Below, piece by piece: positions 35,377 to 46,606 of a stretch of 64,000 bases of DNA. A program made the translations under genes and the position numbers. Source of the DNA: Athripsodes cinereus. Lineage: Eukaryota; Arthropoda; Insecta; Trichoptera; Leptoceridae. The notes below the pieces were generated by a model, which saw only the letters and a program-made list of their open reading frames with translations, was not told where the DNA came from and made no database searches. Location: NCBI GenBank assembly GCA_947579605.1, contig OX388322.1, positions 7,192,001 through 7,256,000 on the forward strand, in the 5' to 3' direction. Position 1 is the stretch's first letter. Each line of letters starts with the position of its first letter.

Positions 35377-35603
35377 GCTACTCCTATACCATAGCAGGAA
35401 AGCCAGCAGATCAGCTAAAAGTAATAAACATGCAAACTGTTCTCTCCGTGCCAATAAAAACTAAGACACTCGGGATGGGTGGCGAACTTTAACGCTGAAA
35501 TTAAGACGTAAAATGTCTTTATTTTTCGAACACCTGGATGAGTCAGGATTCTCGAAAAGTAATGGAAAAGAGCGGGAGACTCTTTAATAGGTGCTCCATA
35601 GAA
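35377..35603 (-). mobile_element. SINE-A, near full length
   Basis: From CTGCTACTCCTATACCATAG through GACACTCGGGATGGGTGGCG to GGTGCTCCATAG. Confidence 0.75.
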
Positions 35604-35910
35604 TACCTTATTTATTTATTAAGCCGATTTCTATACCGGATGTATGTAAAAGTTTGTTTATGTACTTAAAAACAAACTTTAGGAAACAGGCATATCAAAT
35701 GTGTACATAATATATAAAATAAAGAGAACAAAATTTGAAACAAATATGTACTCTATTACATACATAATGATGTTTATTAACTCGATTGAATCGCAATCCG
35801 AGACCAACCTAACGTTTCGTAGAGCCTGGAAAAACCTCAAAGGTTCATAAAGTTTAATTTATCGACCGACGGTTCTTGTGGAAGTTCATATTAATAATTA
35901 AAAAAAAACA

Positions 35911-35960
35911 CGATATAAAGTTATTCCACTATTGATCGATGGTGGAATAACTATATATCG
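35911..35960. repeat. hairpin, 50 bp
   Basis: CGATATAAAGTTATTCCA is inverted as TGGAATAACTATATATCG around a GATCGAT centre. Confidence 0.7.
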
Positions 35961-37007
35961 TTATTTATTTTAAAAATTACTCAAAGGTTCAACCGAGAAG
36001 CGAACGGCAAGATGCCAGGAACAAACCAAAAAACGACTGACCCATACACGTTGAAAAGTCTTTATTACGCAGTTCATATATTCTTTAAAAAATGAAGTAA
36101 AAAAGAAAATAACAGAAAACTGTTTAATAATTATAGAGTCTGTGTACGTTCTAAAAATTCATCATGATGACATTATTTTTATTACAAAACACAGATAATT
36201 TTTAACTTTAATTTATTAGAAACGTCGAGTATTTTCGTCAATATATTTCGATTGACATTTTCAAGAGAACTGGACAAGAAAAAACAAAAGTTAATGTCTT
36301 ACTATGAGAAATATTTCTGTTTTTTGTGATAAAAAAAATATCATTTGAAAATTGTTTAATTATATTATACAAATGGAATCAGTAATTCACTACTACATAT
36401 TAATACGCTCTACATAATTCTCTATTACAAAGCATGACGATGCGAAGTTACGTATATATTATAGTATTATAAATATACTTTATTTTTCATTTTTATATGA
36501 AACTGTGTGTACCACAATACCGTACTTCTGTCATTGCCAGGGTTCTCATTTATCAAGCATACAAATACAACTCTTTAGTATTTTGAATATTAAATCACAT
36601 CCCTGACAAACTCACGTTGTTGTACACGCCCAGTTCATTCATTCATACATTTATGAATTGAAATAAACGAGGTCAGTACGATTTCATTAAATTCTCGTCA
36701 AATACACAAAATATATCTATCATACCATAAAAAGTGAGACATTTAGTGTGGGTGAGATATTAATCTATATGGTATGCACTAATTAGTAAGAAAGGATCTA
36801 CAAATTTTCTCAAAAAGTGTGTTCCTAATTTGACAATAATAATAAAAGTTGGGAATGTTGCCCAGGATTAAAGATAACTCTTAACCAAGCCTGAGTCGAT
36901 TCATTAGCGTCGAACTCTGTATCATGCATTCTTAAAGAATGTTCGTGTATGTATGTATTTGTGTCATATACAACATACCTACTTAGTTAATACTTATTCA
37001 AATAGGT
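35961..37007. other. no gene; half-copy of palindromic element
   Basis: 36171-36262 matches one arm of 27381-27530 (TTTTTATTACAAAACACAG then GTCGAGTATTTTCGTCAAT). The rest is AT-rich with no recognised gene. Confidence 0.4.
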
Positions 37008-37085
37008 TAACTGGCGGTCTATTTACTCGCCTTGTAAGCGAGGGGTCGTGAGTTCGATTCCAGGAGTGAATAGAATGTTCCTACT
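37008..37085 (+). mobile_element. tRNA-like SINE head
   Basis: TTAACTGGCGGTC resembles box A and GAGTTCGATTCC is box B, 38 bp apart as in a tRNA, with an anticodon-loop-like CTTGTAAGC between. The ends do not pair as an acceptor stem, so it is more likely a retroposon head than a tRNA gene. Confidence 0.5.
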
Positions 37086-37321
37086 CGTTTCCGGATTTGA
37101 ATTGTTTGGAATTATTTATCTAGAGTAGTTTAAATATCCGAATATGGTTAACATCTAAACTTTAAAGTAGAAGTAAACATGTAGTTTTCGGCACCCGGTA
37201 GGGTAATTTTTTTTTAAAGTTTAAATAACTGTACCTGCAGCACCATATTACAGAAGATTAAAACTAACAAATTACGAAATAAATCAATGCTTTAATGTGA
37301 TGTATAACGAATACTTTTTTT

Positions 37322-37914
37322 AACCGGCAAAGAATAAGTCTTCCACTCTTTTCTGTAAGTTTTCGAGTATTCTTTTAAAAGTATGTATTCATAAAATATC
37401 ACAAATGAAACGATTATTCAATTTATTCAATTATTATAAACAATACCTCAAAACAGCAACTAAGGTTGCTGGTGTCAGAGGCGTGCAGTATTACAAATCT
37501 GGTAAAACAATTCATAAATTTAAATTATTTGATATTATAGTAAAATATAAGACACCAGAGCAAAAAATCACAGAACAGCAACACTATTGAAAACAAAAAA
37601 CACAAAACACTATTACAAACATTGAGAAGTCATTACTAACTCTTGAATCCTCTTTCCAAACTCCTTAGGATTTTTACATTTCTTCAATTGGTCAGGCAAA
37701 CTGTTATAAATCATAACAGCAGAGTACAAGAAACCATCTCGAACTTTATTTGTTCTGGGTATAATGTCTTGAATTCAGCAATGAGGTACGCCACCATCCT
37801 AAATATCAATTTTTTTATTGGTGCAGAGAGGAATATTTGCATTTTATTAGATGCAGCTAATCTGCTGACTATTCCACTTGTGAGAAAGGGTATGTCGTGA
37901 TGCTATAGTAGTAG
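37322..37914 (+). mobile_element. SINE-A split by a retrotransposon fragment
   Basis: The 5' part (37322-37395: CCGGCAAAGAATAAGTCTTC to GTATTCTTTTAAAAG) and the 3' part (37768-37914: ATTCAGCAATGAGGTACGCC to GTCGTGATGCTATAGTAGTA) are in the same orientation and together make one family member. The 370-bp interruption is the retrotransposon fragment listed next. Confidence 0.65.
37400..37767 (-). pseudogene. non-LTR retrotransposon ORF2 C-terminus and 3' UTR
   Basis: The minus strand from about 37767 to the stop at 37613 reads DIIPRTNKVRDGFLYSAVMI then YNSLPDQLKKCKNPKEFGKR and IQELVMTSQCL. The R..N.VR.GF...A...YN.LP...K....FK layout is the well-known end of jockey/CR1-type reverse-transcriptase proteins. 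37400-37612 is then the 3' untranslated part. It is intact over these 51 codons but 5'-truncated. Confidence 0.78.
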
Positions 37915-37915
37915 T

Positions 37916-37987
37916 TCTTTTACAGGACACTCGAAAACTTATAGAAAAGAGTCGAAGAATTATTCCGTTCCAGGTATACCCTACGGG
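37916..37987 (-). mobile_element. SINE-A 5' fragment, antisense
   Basis: CTTTTACAGGACACTCGAAA, AAGAGTCG and a CCAGGTATACCCTACGGG end: the complement of the family's first 70 bases, abutting the 3' end of the preceding sense copy. Confidence 0.65.
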
Positions 37988-38063
37988 GGAAAAGTTATTT
38001 TTGTACAATGTATTTTATTTACTTTATTTTATTTTATTATATTAATGTGTTTTATTTTATTAT

Positions 38064-38333
38064 ATCCCGTGGAGCACCCGGTAAAGAATTGGTCTCCCAC
38101 TCTTCTCCATAAGTTTTCGAGTGTCCTGTAAAAGGCAGGTGTTCGAAAAAATAAGACATTTTACATCTTAAATTCGGCGATGAGGTTTGCCACCCATCCT
38201 GAATGTCTTGATTTTATATTGGCACGGAGAAGACAGCTTGCATGTTTTATATGCAGCTGGTCTGCTGGTTACCCCACTTGTGGGATATGCCGTGATGGTA
38301 TAGTAGTAGTAGTAGTAGTAGTATTTTATTTAC
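38064..38333 (+). mobile_element. SINE-A, full length with (TAG)n tail
   Basis: CCCGTGGAGCACCCGGTAAA to GCCGTGATGGTA, followed by TAGTAGTAGTAGTAGTAG. Very close to the 27680 copy, hence probably a recent insertion. A possible duplication TATTTTATT lies on both sides. Confidence 0.85.
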
Positions 38334-38662
38334 ATACTTTGAAGTTCATTTTATTCTGTATCTGAATACAACACTGAATAGTACGAGATATAAAATTCAA
38401 TCAAATCCTTAATGTCACAATAAAAGTGATTTGGTTTAATGTTTTACAATGTCCTATAATAATATAAGTAACATAGGTTGGTTGTATAAAATCAAATATC
38501 TGGGTATGGGTACATCTATTTGTAAATTGAAAAATCCGATATCATCGGTAGGGATTTTGAATTGAGGCGATAGCTAGGACAAAGCTCAATGGACTCTTGC
38601 GTCCCTTTTTCTTTTTTCGTAGAATGCAGAAATTAATTATCCCGAGTTTTTTCTATGCCCTT
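38334..38662. other. no gene seen
   Basis: AT-rich, nothing recognised. Confidence 0.35.
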
Positions 38663-38723
38663 GCAAATTTTCATTTTGATATAGGTATACTACGTGTCGG
38701 GTTATATCTCAATGAAAATTTGC
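38663..38723. repeat. hairpin, 21-bp arms
   Basis: GCAAATTTTCATTTTGATAT at the left and its near-complement (TATCTCAATGAAAATTTGC) at the right, with a 19-base loop. Confidence 0.75.
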
Positions 38724-38859
38724 ACGTTTTAATTTCGATTGTATATATTATTGATAATATTATGTATGATTATGATTGTTTTAATTAGGTATGTGTCAAT
38801 GTGTCGTGGTTAGATGGAAGAAATCACTTCATGGTGATAATCTCGCCACTGCATAATTA

Positions 38860-38945
38860 TCGTCCAAGTATTTTAAATTTTGTATTGTTTTGTTAACACT
38901 GTTATATAATGATGATTTGCAAAAAGAGTAAAATATATAAATAAA
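38860..38945 (+). mobile_element. non-LTR retrotransposon 3' tail
   Basis: Same 3' end as 11620-11700: TTTTGTTAACACTGTTATAT, ATGATTTGCAAAAAGAG, AAATAAATA. Confidence 0.5.
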
Positions 38946-39424
38946 TATGTTACGTGAATACCCCTTTTTTTGTTCGAAGGGTTGTTTCTTTGTGGATTTT
39001 TATATGTATTTTTCTAATAAAGAATATTACTAGCCCTATAATGTAAACAATATTGAAATAGACACAATATTTTTTATATAGCCGAGTCCCAAAAATCCAT
39101 TTTGGCTATTGAGCCCTTTGTTTTAACTACAGAGTCCATTTATATATGATTTCATATCGTTTCGGGGAATTGTAAGCTGAATTTACAAATGTAATCAAAA
39201 GTACCTATATCTATTTCAAATACATTATACTCACAACTTTGTGAAATAGAAGTATTGGAAACAGCTACATATCTTCTAATTCGGTTTAGCTCAAAATCTA
39301 TCGTTATATTGATAATATGGAATAAATGATTTGATAAGTCACTCTTGATTGAATAAGTTACTTTTACCCATTAAATTCATAATTCTCTGATGTCATTTTG
39401 ATAGGAAAAGGCTATTTTTAAAGG
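38946..39424. other. no gene seen
   Basis: AT-rich, nothing recognised. Confidence 0.35.
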
Positions 39425-39505
39425 GAATTGTCGAGGCCGTAGGATAACTTGTGGATGGAAAAACAGTGCTCCTTTTGGCCATTATCATTAAGCATTCTCA
39501 AGACA
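39425..39505 (-). pseudogene. reverse-transcriptase C-terminal relic
   Basis: On the minus strand, CTTGAGAATGCTTAATGATA then GGCCAAAAGGAGCACTG matches the LRMPN..(W)PKRAL block of the relic at 12820-13118. Confidence 0.45.
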
Positions 39506-39552
39506 ATTAAATATATAAGAGACTAATATAAAAACAAATTTAAAAAGTACTA

Positions 39553-39778
39553 CACTGCAAGACCCTCACGATATATCCAAGGGTGGGGTAACGCATTAAA
39601 CATTCAAACTGTCTTCTCTGTACCAACAAAAAATTAAGACATTCATAAGGGGTGGCAAAACTAATTGCTAAATTTAAGATATAAAATATATTTTTGTTCG
39701 AACACCTGCCTTTTATAAGACACTGGATGATTTTCTGAAAAGAGTGGAAAACCTATTCTTTACCGGGTGATCCACGGT
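39553..39778 (-). mobile_element. SINE-A, near full length
   Basis: Ordered matches from the 3' end (CGATATATCCAAGGGTGGGG) to the 5' end (TTTACCGGGTGATCCACGG). Confidence 0.7.
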
Positions 39779-40519
39779 TTATAAAAAAAGATAAGTTCAT
39801 TTTCTATTTCATCATTTTGATAATTTATTTTGATAACATTTCAATTCAATAATATTTCTTTCAAGACGATCTTAAATTTTGATGAAATATCAAATTGTAA
39901 ATTAGTAATTCTTATGGATTTGTAAGCAAAGATTCAGATCATTATTATGACATATTATTATTAACCGTGAGAGAATAAAGATGTGACGCGTGGGTTCCAG
40001 CTTTTACACCGTACCGCAGTATGGTTCCCATGTAATATGGCCAATGGCAGCCTTAATTCCAGGGTGTATCCGTTGTCATGGTGACATCAGATGTTGCTAT
40101 AGAAACAGACGCTGTCTGCCTGCCTGAATGGATGCCGTGGATTGTGTTGCCTAGTCATTTAATTTTTACAGCTTCTTTTCGCATGCAAAAACACCTAGAG
40201 TTCATACTATTTGGTTGGTTTTCATTTTGTTAATCTCAAATAATACTAAAATACTGCATTTGAGTTTAACAATTATTTCATTTGAAAAACCTAGGTTTTC
40301 ATATGTAAAAAGTGTTTAACAAAGACATTCCATTTCGAAATCTAAGTCACAATAATAAAGTTCAAATAACGTACCTATTAATAATTTTTACTTACAATTC
40401 ATCTATCTTCAACTATTATAATACATATCTACCTGCGTAATAAATCTGAGCGTTGAAAAGAAGCTAAATAATGTATACTGTAAATGTAATATATTATACT
40501 GTACTGTAATTAACAGTGT
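39779..40519. other. no gene seen; GC-richer unclassified patch
   Basis: 39985-40145 is less AT-rich (CGTGGGTTCCAGC, GTTGTCATGGTGACATCAG) and is probably part of an unclassified repeat. The remainder is AT-rich. Confidence 0.35.
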
Positions 40520-40592
40520 AATAAACATGCAAGTCCTCCTCTCCTTGCCAATAAAAGTTAAGACATTCAGAATGGGTGGCATATCGTGAATA
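40520..40592 (-). mobile_element. SINE-A fragment
   Basis: CATGCAAGTCCTCCTCTCC, TTGCCAATAAAA and GACATTCAGAATGGGTGGC. Confidence 0.6.
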
Positions 40593-40689
40593 TACAGAGA
40601 AAAAAATACAAAGTATACAGAAAAATATAGCATCAAAAAATATTTTTCGCTGTGCATTTATCGAGTTTTGAAAAAAACCCTTCCCTTTT

Positions 40690-41152
40690 CCTCGAAATTC
40701 CAAATTTCAAATTCAAATTCAAATATATTTATTCAGTAAAAAATATACACTTAAAACAATAAAAAATCAATACAAAATAATAATAAAAACATTTATCTTT
40801 CTTTTATTTGTTCGGTCAAAATTGAGCAGAGCTCGTGCGTTGAAGGATATAGGGTTATTCTTATAATATCTTAAATTCAGCAAACAAAACATACACAACC
40901 ATAAAATATCCAACCAAAAATTAATAACAATAGAGTTATATGCAAAAAAAATAAAATAAAACGATAATACACTCAGTTATTTTCACCTAAATACCTTTTT
41001 CAGATTATATCTAAAATTTGAAAGCTTATCTGCTGTTTTAAACTTATATTCTCCCTTCAAATTGTTATACAGTCCTACCCCAAGATAAGTATAGTGGTGT
41101 TGTCCGGAAGTAGTTGTTTTTGCAGGAATTTTTATAAACATTCGAAAAAATT
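40690..41152 (-). pseudogene. non-LTR retrotransposon 3' end with ORF2 C-terminus
   Basis: Minus-strand frame PVEEFFRMFIKIPAKTTTSG then QHHYTYLGVGLYNNLKGEYK and SNFRYNLKKVFR ends in TGA at about 40989. (L)YN.L...K....F...LK is the conserved end of jockey/CR1-like reverse transcriptases. The 3' untranslated part runs to TTTGAATTTGAATTTG-type repeats at about 40700-40722. It is 5'-truncated near 41152. Confidence 0.75.
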
Positions 41153-41156
41153 CCTC

Positions 41157-41345
41157 GACTGGCCAAAAAGAACATTATTTTTCATACGACAATAAGTCCA
41201 AGGAAACCTTTGGTTTATTTATTTATCAGAGACACAAACAGAAAGTTGACAAAATAGACACAAAAAAATAATAAAAACATTATGCATTGACATAGCCAGG
41301 CCAAACCTCCAGTTAAGTGTGTCTGCAGTATACACAACAAAACAA
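41157..41345. repeat. stacked retrotransposon scraps
   Basis: 41157-41215 (+) resembles the GGCCAAAAAGA.CA.T.TTTC block of the 12820 relic. 41216-41345 begins with a TTTATTTATTTATC tail-like run, read as a retrotransposon 3' end on the minus strand. Confidence 0.35.
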
Positions 41346-42534
41346 AAGAATGCTAGAAAAAAAAATGAAATAAAAGTAGTTTATACATTCACCGCAAGCC
41401 CAGTATTAACTGGACCTGCACCGAACAAGTACCGATCACGGTGAAATATAAACGGTTTTATTTATAGATAGTAAGTTTCAACATTTTATTTTAACTATAC
41501 AATACTTATTGTATGTACCTGTTATAAGGAAAAGAGATCTTCACATTCCTATTCAATGAAAATTCAAGTACCTACTTAGTGTTTTAAATTGAAGTTTTTA
41601 TCTAACAGAGTGTATGAATATATTCAATAGATACATTTTATTACAAAAAACATGCTTAAATTTAACAAAATCTTCTTTACCTGTACAAACAAACGAATAG
41701 ATAACTAGCCCTGGGTTACTAACCATGTCTAGTCTAGGTATATATTTATGTTAATCAAACAAAACAAATTGTTGTACGTTGGACCTATTCAGTATTAAAG
41801 AGAGAATTTAAATTTGATTTAACAGAAACTGTTGTTCTAACAACTTTTGGGTCTATGGTCACACAATGTGTCAAAATTTTTAGACAGCTAGGAATAGTTT
41901 AAGCAAGACACAGTTTCTCAGTTGTGTGTCACATTTTAGCCAGACATAACAGCGGTTATTCCGTAATTGTAAAAATGGGTGCTTTTATCAAACATCACTG
42001 TCTGACAACTACTTAACCTTTGTAAGAGATTCAGGTATCTGCTTTCTTTTAAAATAATCTGCTAAACGTACTTTCATGTATGTAGGGACAAAAAAAAACA
42101 TTAATATCACCAAAACGTGCCCAAGTGCGTGAAACTGTACAAGGTTATTATTACTCGACGCTTCATTTCACGTCTCAGTACATTAGAAGGAATCTTGTGA
42201 TTTAAAATGAGTGCCATGAGAGCACGTACACCATATGTACGAGTATGCTCTTTCTACTATTTTATTATGTCTTTTATTAAAGGCTTTATATGGAAACATT
42301 CAATGGGAAGCAATAGAAATAAATAAAAATACTTACACATTTTTATTGAACGATATTTCAAAACTAATAATAAATTATATTTTCCTCTATTTATTTAAAT
42401 ATGTTTTCACATTATTCACTGGTGTGTAACGAAATATTTAATAAAAATGTCCATTTTGAAATGTTCTCGATGCTCCCGTGGTTACTTACGACGATGTCTA
42501 ACATCTTCTCATTTTCTTTTTCAGTAATTTTTAG
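41346..42534. other. no gene seen
   Basis: AT-rich, no recognised element. Confidence 0.35.
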
Positions 42535-42712
42535 TCCGTACTTGGACATAGGCCTCATTCATGATATTCCATTTCCTTTTGTTCTGGGCGTGCAATCACT
42601 TCATTCTAGTAGTCTTCTTGACATCATTCGGCAAACTAGCCAGAGGTCTTCCAATAATTTTCCTGCCCGTTCTCGGTTTCCCCTCCAAAATTTTCTTTGT
42701 TCATTTTGAGCC
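42535..42712 (-). pseudogene. decayed RTE-II-like reverse-transcriptase tail
   Basis: The minus strand reads GKPRTGRKIIGRPLASLPND, VKK, then after a stop HAQNKRKWNIMNEAYVQV. The G.PR..RK..RP...DVKK....AQ.R..W..M.EAYVQ order is that of the 33677 and 16861 copies. One internal stop and low similarity mark it as old. Confidence 0.6.
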
Positions 42713-44191
42713 TAAGAACCAAACAACTTGTAATTTTTTTGTTGATATCTTATAAACGAGAAATAAGTACCTATTCTTAAAAACAAACAACTGTCTTCAT
42801 CTAGTTGATAATCTTTTTAACGTACTTACGTACATACGTATTTCCAAACTTTTTATATTTACTTTATATTAGATAGCTTAGTTTCAAGTGTATAAATTTC
42901 ACGTTTTTAGACACAATATTAATATTTTAGATTAAGACCGAATTAAGATTAATACCTCTAGTACGGGGGATGCTTTATACGTTTTTTTAATAGTTGTACA
43001 ATTGATTCAATACTGAGTTTTTTTGAAAAATCATCCGAATATAACATGTGGGATAGATTAAATAATATGCTGGTTTTAGTTCGCTCATTCACTATCATGT
43101 TTTATTTTGGAAAGAAGCAACAATTTAGATCAGACTTTAGTACCACCTCAAATATGCACGCATAGAAATATTTTTTTAACTCTTATCATAAAATCAAATA
43201 CTCAATTTTCTGAGTAGGAAAATATTTCGTCATGTCGAAAATTAAGAGAGTTATTAAAATAATCAAAACTATTCCAACAAGCTTTAATTCTAACGCTGTT
43301 TACTCGATATCAGAATTAAATAATATGTTTCTATACGTGTGTTGGATTTGTGGTTAAGATTCTTCGTTATTTATTTGTTATAGATTAAGAAATAAATAAT
43401 CATAAACTACGCCACGAATTCCTATTTAAATAACGTTAAAATTAACATTCCACCTTTATAAGTTCTCATTTATCATTTGTACAAAAGAATAGAGGAGTGT
43501 GATTAAAGTTCCTTTGCAATTAACTTAGGTAATAATAAAAAGGATCTAGGTAAGTACCTACCTACTTTGATAAAGCATCACAACTTTGACTTTGTTCTTA
43601 TTACGCCTAAATGTCATTAGAACCGTTAATGAATAATAATTAGAAGTTTTAATAAAGATTATAAACGGTTCTACGAAGACAGAATGTTTTTCATCTTCTT
43701 CAGTCTGTAAACTTAATAAAAATTCATGGAAGAATACATTTTTAATTATTATATTATTGGAAGAAAATTATGAAATGCTTTGAATCTTCTTCTTACTCTT
43801 GTTGTATCGAATTAATTTGTTGTAATTTTCCTCTTATGAGACCTAGGACCAGCAATCCTTCCATTTTTTAAGGCTTCCTCGTGAATGCAAACCAACTGTG
43901 TCCTTTGCAACATTGTGATGTCTCTCCAGAATCATCTCTTTTCCTACTACATCTGACGATGTCTTCCGTGTAGCGTACTTTCTTAATGCCAATATTTTTT
44001 TATTCTGTCACTGAGAGATTTACGTGCAAGTTTCGTACGCATTGATTCTTACTTACTTTGATTAATTAACATATACTTTTGTGTCACACATGCTTTTGGT
44101 ATTAATTAAGTGTAAAACAGTATGTTTCATGGATTTCCGAAGAAATGAGAAATATCTTTGCAATTTTTTTTATCATACCCAGGAAATCTGT
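42713..44191. other. no gene; possible old coding relic
   Basis: 43800-44030 is less AT-rich. A minus-strand frame there (MLQRTQLVCIHEEALKNGRI) could be a decayed retrotransposon tail but lacks diagnostic residues. The rest is AT-rich. Confidence 0.3.
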
Positions 44192-44358
44192 CAATTTATG
44201 GAAATAAACATAAACTTTTTGATACTTTATTTAATTAATAGGTACATACAGTAACCTGGTTTCGGCTTACAAAATAAAACTCAAAATTTAGTATTATAAA
44301 ATATAGTAAAACTCAAACTACTCAAGTACTCCTAATTGTGTTTATTTCCATAAATTAA
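44192..44358. repeat. inverted-repeat element about 167 bp
   Basis: TTTATGGAAATAAACA at the left is inverted as TGTTTATTTCCATAAA at the right. Inside, the minus strand has GCCGAAACCAGGTTACTG, similar in layout to the GAAAC motif of 236-366. Confidence 0.5.
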
Positions 44359-44412
44359 TATGGAGTTTTACAACACACAAACGCCAACTTAATCGATAAA
44401 TCTGACAATATT

Positions 44413-44640
44413 TACATTTATTTATTTATTTTATTTATTTATTTCAAGCAAACAAACAGTTAAACAACAAACATTACAAGGTATGAGTTACATAATAAAT
44501 AAACCAAAACAGTTTGCAGGAATATTATTAATTTTCGTTGACACATTATATACACACACACATACATACATACACTCGTACATATACACATATACATATA
44601 AACACACATACATATACACATTTTTTTTTAATGTAAATAA
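44413..44640. repeat. retrotransposon-like tail and CA/TA microsatellite
   Basis: TTTATTTATTTATTTC run at 44420-44446 followed by 3'-untranslated-like sequence, then ACACACACATACATACATAC-type repeats at about 44551-44620. Confidence 0.5.
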
Positions 44641-44956
44641 TGTTATTACTTAATTAATGTGTGTGTATGTGAATCAAAATTACCAGCAGGTATTTTAAGC
44701 TTATAGAAAAAAAAACTAAAACAAAGATGAAGTGCTCATGAAGGAGGAAAAGAAAGGGGAAGGAAAACCGTTACAGCGGAGTCAGCCTCTTATCAAAGTC
44801 TCAAATATTTGTGACCTGAATTTTGACCTTGTATATTGGTGGATATCCACCGCACCAAAAAATGAGTCGTAGATACCGCAAGTTCGTTGTATGTACGAAT
44901 TTTGGCAGTAATTTGTAGTACATTGTGGGAGTCTAAATGTAGATTGTAGATGTACA
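44641..44956. other. no gene seen
   Basis: No recognised element or coding frame. Confidence 0.35.
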
Positions 44957-44964
44957 TTCTACAC

Positions 44965-45197
44965 CAAGCATGTCAAACTTGCGGCCCGCGGGCCGCATGC
45001 GGCCCACAACGTATAACTTTGCGGCCCACTAGCAGTACAAAACATAACGGTACAAAAAAAATACCCTTTATTAATTTTACCTTTTTTATACTTTTCAAAA
45101 TAAACCTAGTTTACAGTATAAACATTTTTTTTTGTGGCCCACATAAACTTTTTATTTTTTATTTGGTCCGTGTTAGGATTTGAGTTTGACATGCTTG
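44965..45197. mobile_element. non-autonomous hAT element (233 bp) with perfect 8-bp TSD
   Basis: CAAGCATGTCAAACT at the left is inverted at the right (ending 45197). TTCTACAC is repeated at 44957-44964 and 45198-45205. Sixteen bases inside the left end begins a 20-base GC-rich block identical, in inverse, to the one inside the right end of the 28604-29060 element. Confidence 0.9.
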
Positions 45198-45205
45198 TTC
45201 TACAC

Positions 45206-45699
45206 CATCTCCTTTAAATGGGGTAGATGTTAAAAAAAATTGCATGTTTTTAACATACAGGTCAACCTTTTCATGCTATAAAAAGTAAGATATCCATAAC
45301 GTGAATTATAAAAACCCTAAGATATTATACTAAATAATAGTAATATAATGTATTTTGTTATTGCTTATCATGATTGTGTTTGTTTTGGTGGTACAAGCTT
45401 TTTGTATGGTATGGTATGGTATTAATCAAGTCTTGTCCCTTCTATTTTATTTTCCCTACGGCCTTATATTATGAGAAGTTATGAACACAAGGAAACTGTA
45501 AGTTGATAGCGTATACTATTTGTATAGTGCAAGTCGTAATATATCTATCATTTCTACTATGATATTTTAAGTCACTCACAATTACGGAATAACTACTATC
45601 ACAACTTTTATATTTGACAAAATGTTACATTACTCACAAACTGAGATTAAGACTGCTTCAATTTTAGGTCTAGCTAAAATATTTCCCGGCTGTCAATTG
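45206..45699. other. no gene seen
   Basis: AT-rich. A short (TATGG)n run is at about 45405-45421. Confidence 0.35.
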
Positions 45700-45945
45700 T
45701 TTTTGTGGCATTTAGGGTTGCGCGGTTCGGGTATGAGATCCTACTTCTCGTATCCATTGTTTGGTCCCTGGGGGACTGCTCCTGGCTCGCTCGTTTGGGA
45801 CCATTATTGGGAGCCCATGATAAAGTGTGATAATACGATAAAGTGATATGACCATACGTGATGTCCATGATAATTTACTGTGGTTATTGTTATCGTCTAA
45901 TATTAATACAATGTAAGGAGGCAAATAAAAACTTTTTATTTCATT
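45700..45945 (+). repeat. dispersed repeat family E, copy 2
   Basis: GGTTGCGCGGTTCGGGTATG, CCTGGCTCGCTCGTTTGGGA, GAGCCCATGATAAAG and a final GCAAATAAAAACTTTTTATT. Compare 18165-18445. Confidence 0.55.
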
Positions 45946-46216
45946 CTGATAAATTCATAACAAGTATTTACCATTTGAAAAAATAAAAAATTACATTATA
46001 GATTAAAGTTTATTGTTAAAAAAATATGTATTTTTGGTAGATTTTCTGAGCAGGTGCAGCACCATAGAACAATTTTTTGTTTGTAAGGTTTTGGTTTAAT
46101 CAGGGATAGTTCTCTTCTTATACTAGATAGGTTAGTTAGTCAGGTATAAATATTAATTAATTTATTTCTTATACGGCTTGAATCCATTTAAAAATGCATT
46201 GATTGTGAGTATTACA

Positions 46217-46345
46217 ACTACTAGACTATCACAGCATATTCCACAAGTTTGATAGCCAGTAGACCAGCTGCATGTAATAAATACGCAAGCCGTATTCTTT
46301 TTGCCAACAAAAAATTAAGACATTCAGGATGGGTGGCAAACTAAC
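46217..46345 (-). mobile_element. SINE-A 3' half
   Basis: ACTACTAGACTATCACAGCA, GACCAGCTGCATGTAATAAA and GACATTCAGGATGGGTGGCA. Confidence 0.7.
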
Positions 46346-46563
46346 ATTTTTTTATGAGTAGGTGTCTAAGTAAATTAAGGAGTTTTCTTACTTTGCCCTT
46401 ATTCACAAAAGTTAACTCCGACGTATGTTATTTCAGAGAGTATTATTTTCTCAATTCCTATTTTCCCTATCTCATGATCCACACGACTCCGCCTACTCCT
46501 ACACCTTCACTGTAAATCTTAACGAACTTTTGTATTTGTTTTTGTTTAATTCAATATAGATCA

Positions 46564-46606
46564 GCACCTGATGATGCGAACTCGGAGTCAGCGAAACCTG
46601 TCGTGC
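46564..46606 (+). ncRNA. hammerhead ribozyme-like fold (Penelope-type)
   Basis: All parts of a hammerhead can be laid out in order. Stem I is GCAC (46564-46567) with GTGC (46603-46606). Core CTGATGA is 46568-46574. Imperfect stem II is GCGA(A)CT / AGTC(A)GC with a CGG loop (46576-46592). Then GAAA (46593-46596), a minimal stem III AC/GT with a two-base loop, and the GTC cleavage triplet (46600-46602). Penelope-like retroelements of arthropods carry minimal-stem-III hammerheads of this kind. Oddities are an extra T between the core and stem II and the very small loop III, so activity may need a dimer or may be lost. The following AAAATAAATATTTATTTTAT could be the element's end. Confidence 0.55.

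Noticed and set aside
37008..37085. Possible tRNA-Thr gene (TGT-like anticodon loop)
   Set aside because: The ends do not pair as an acceptor stem; kept only as a tRNA-like SINE head.
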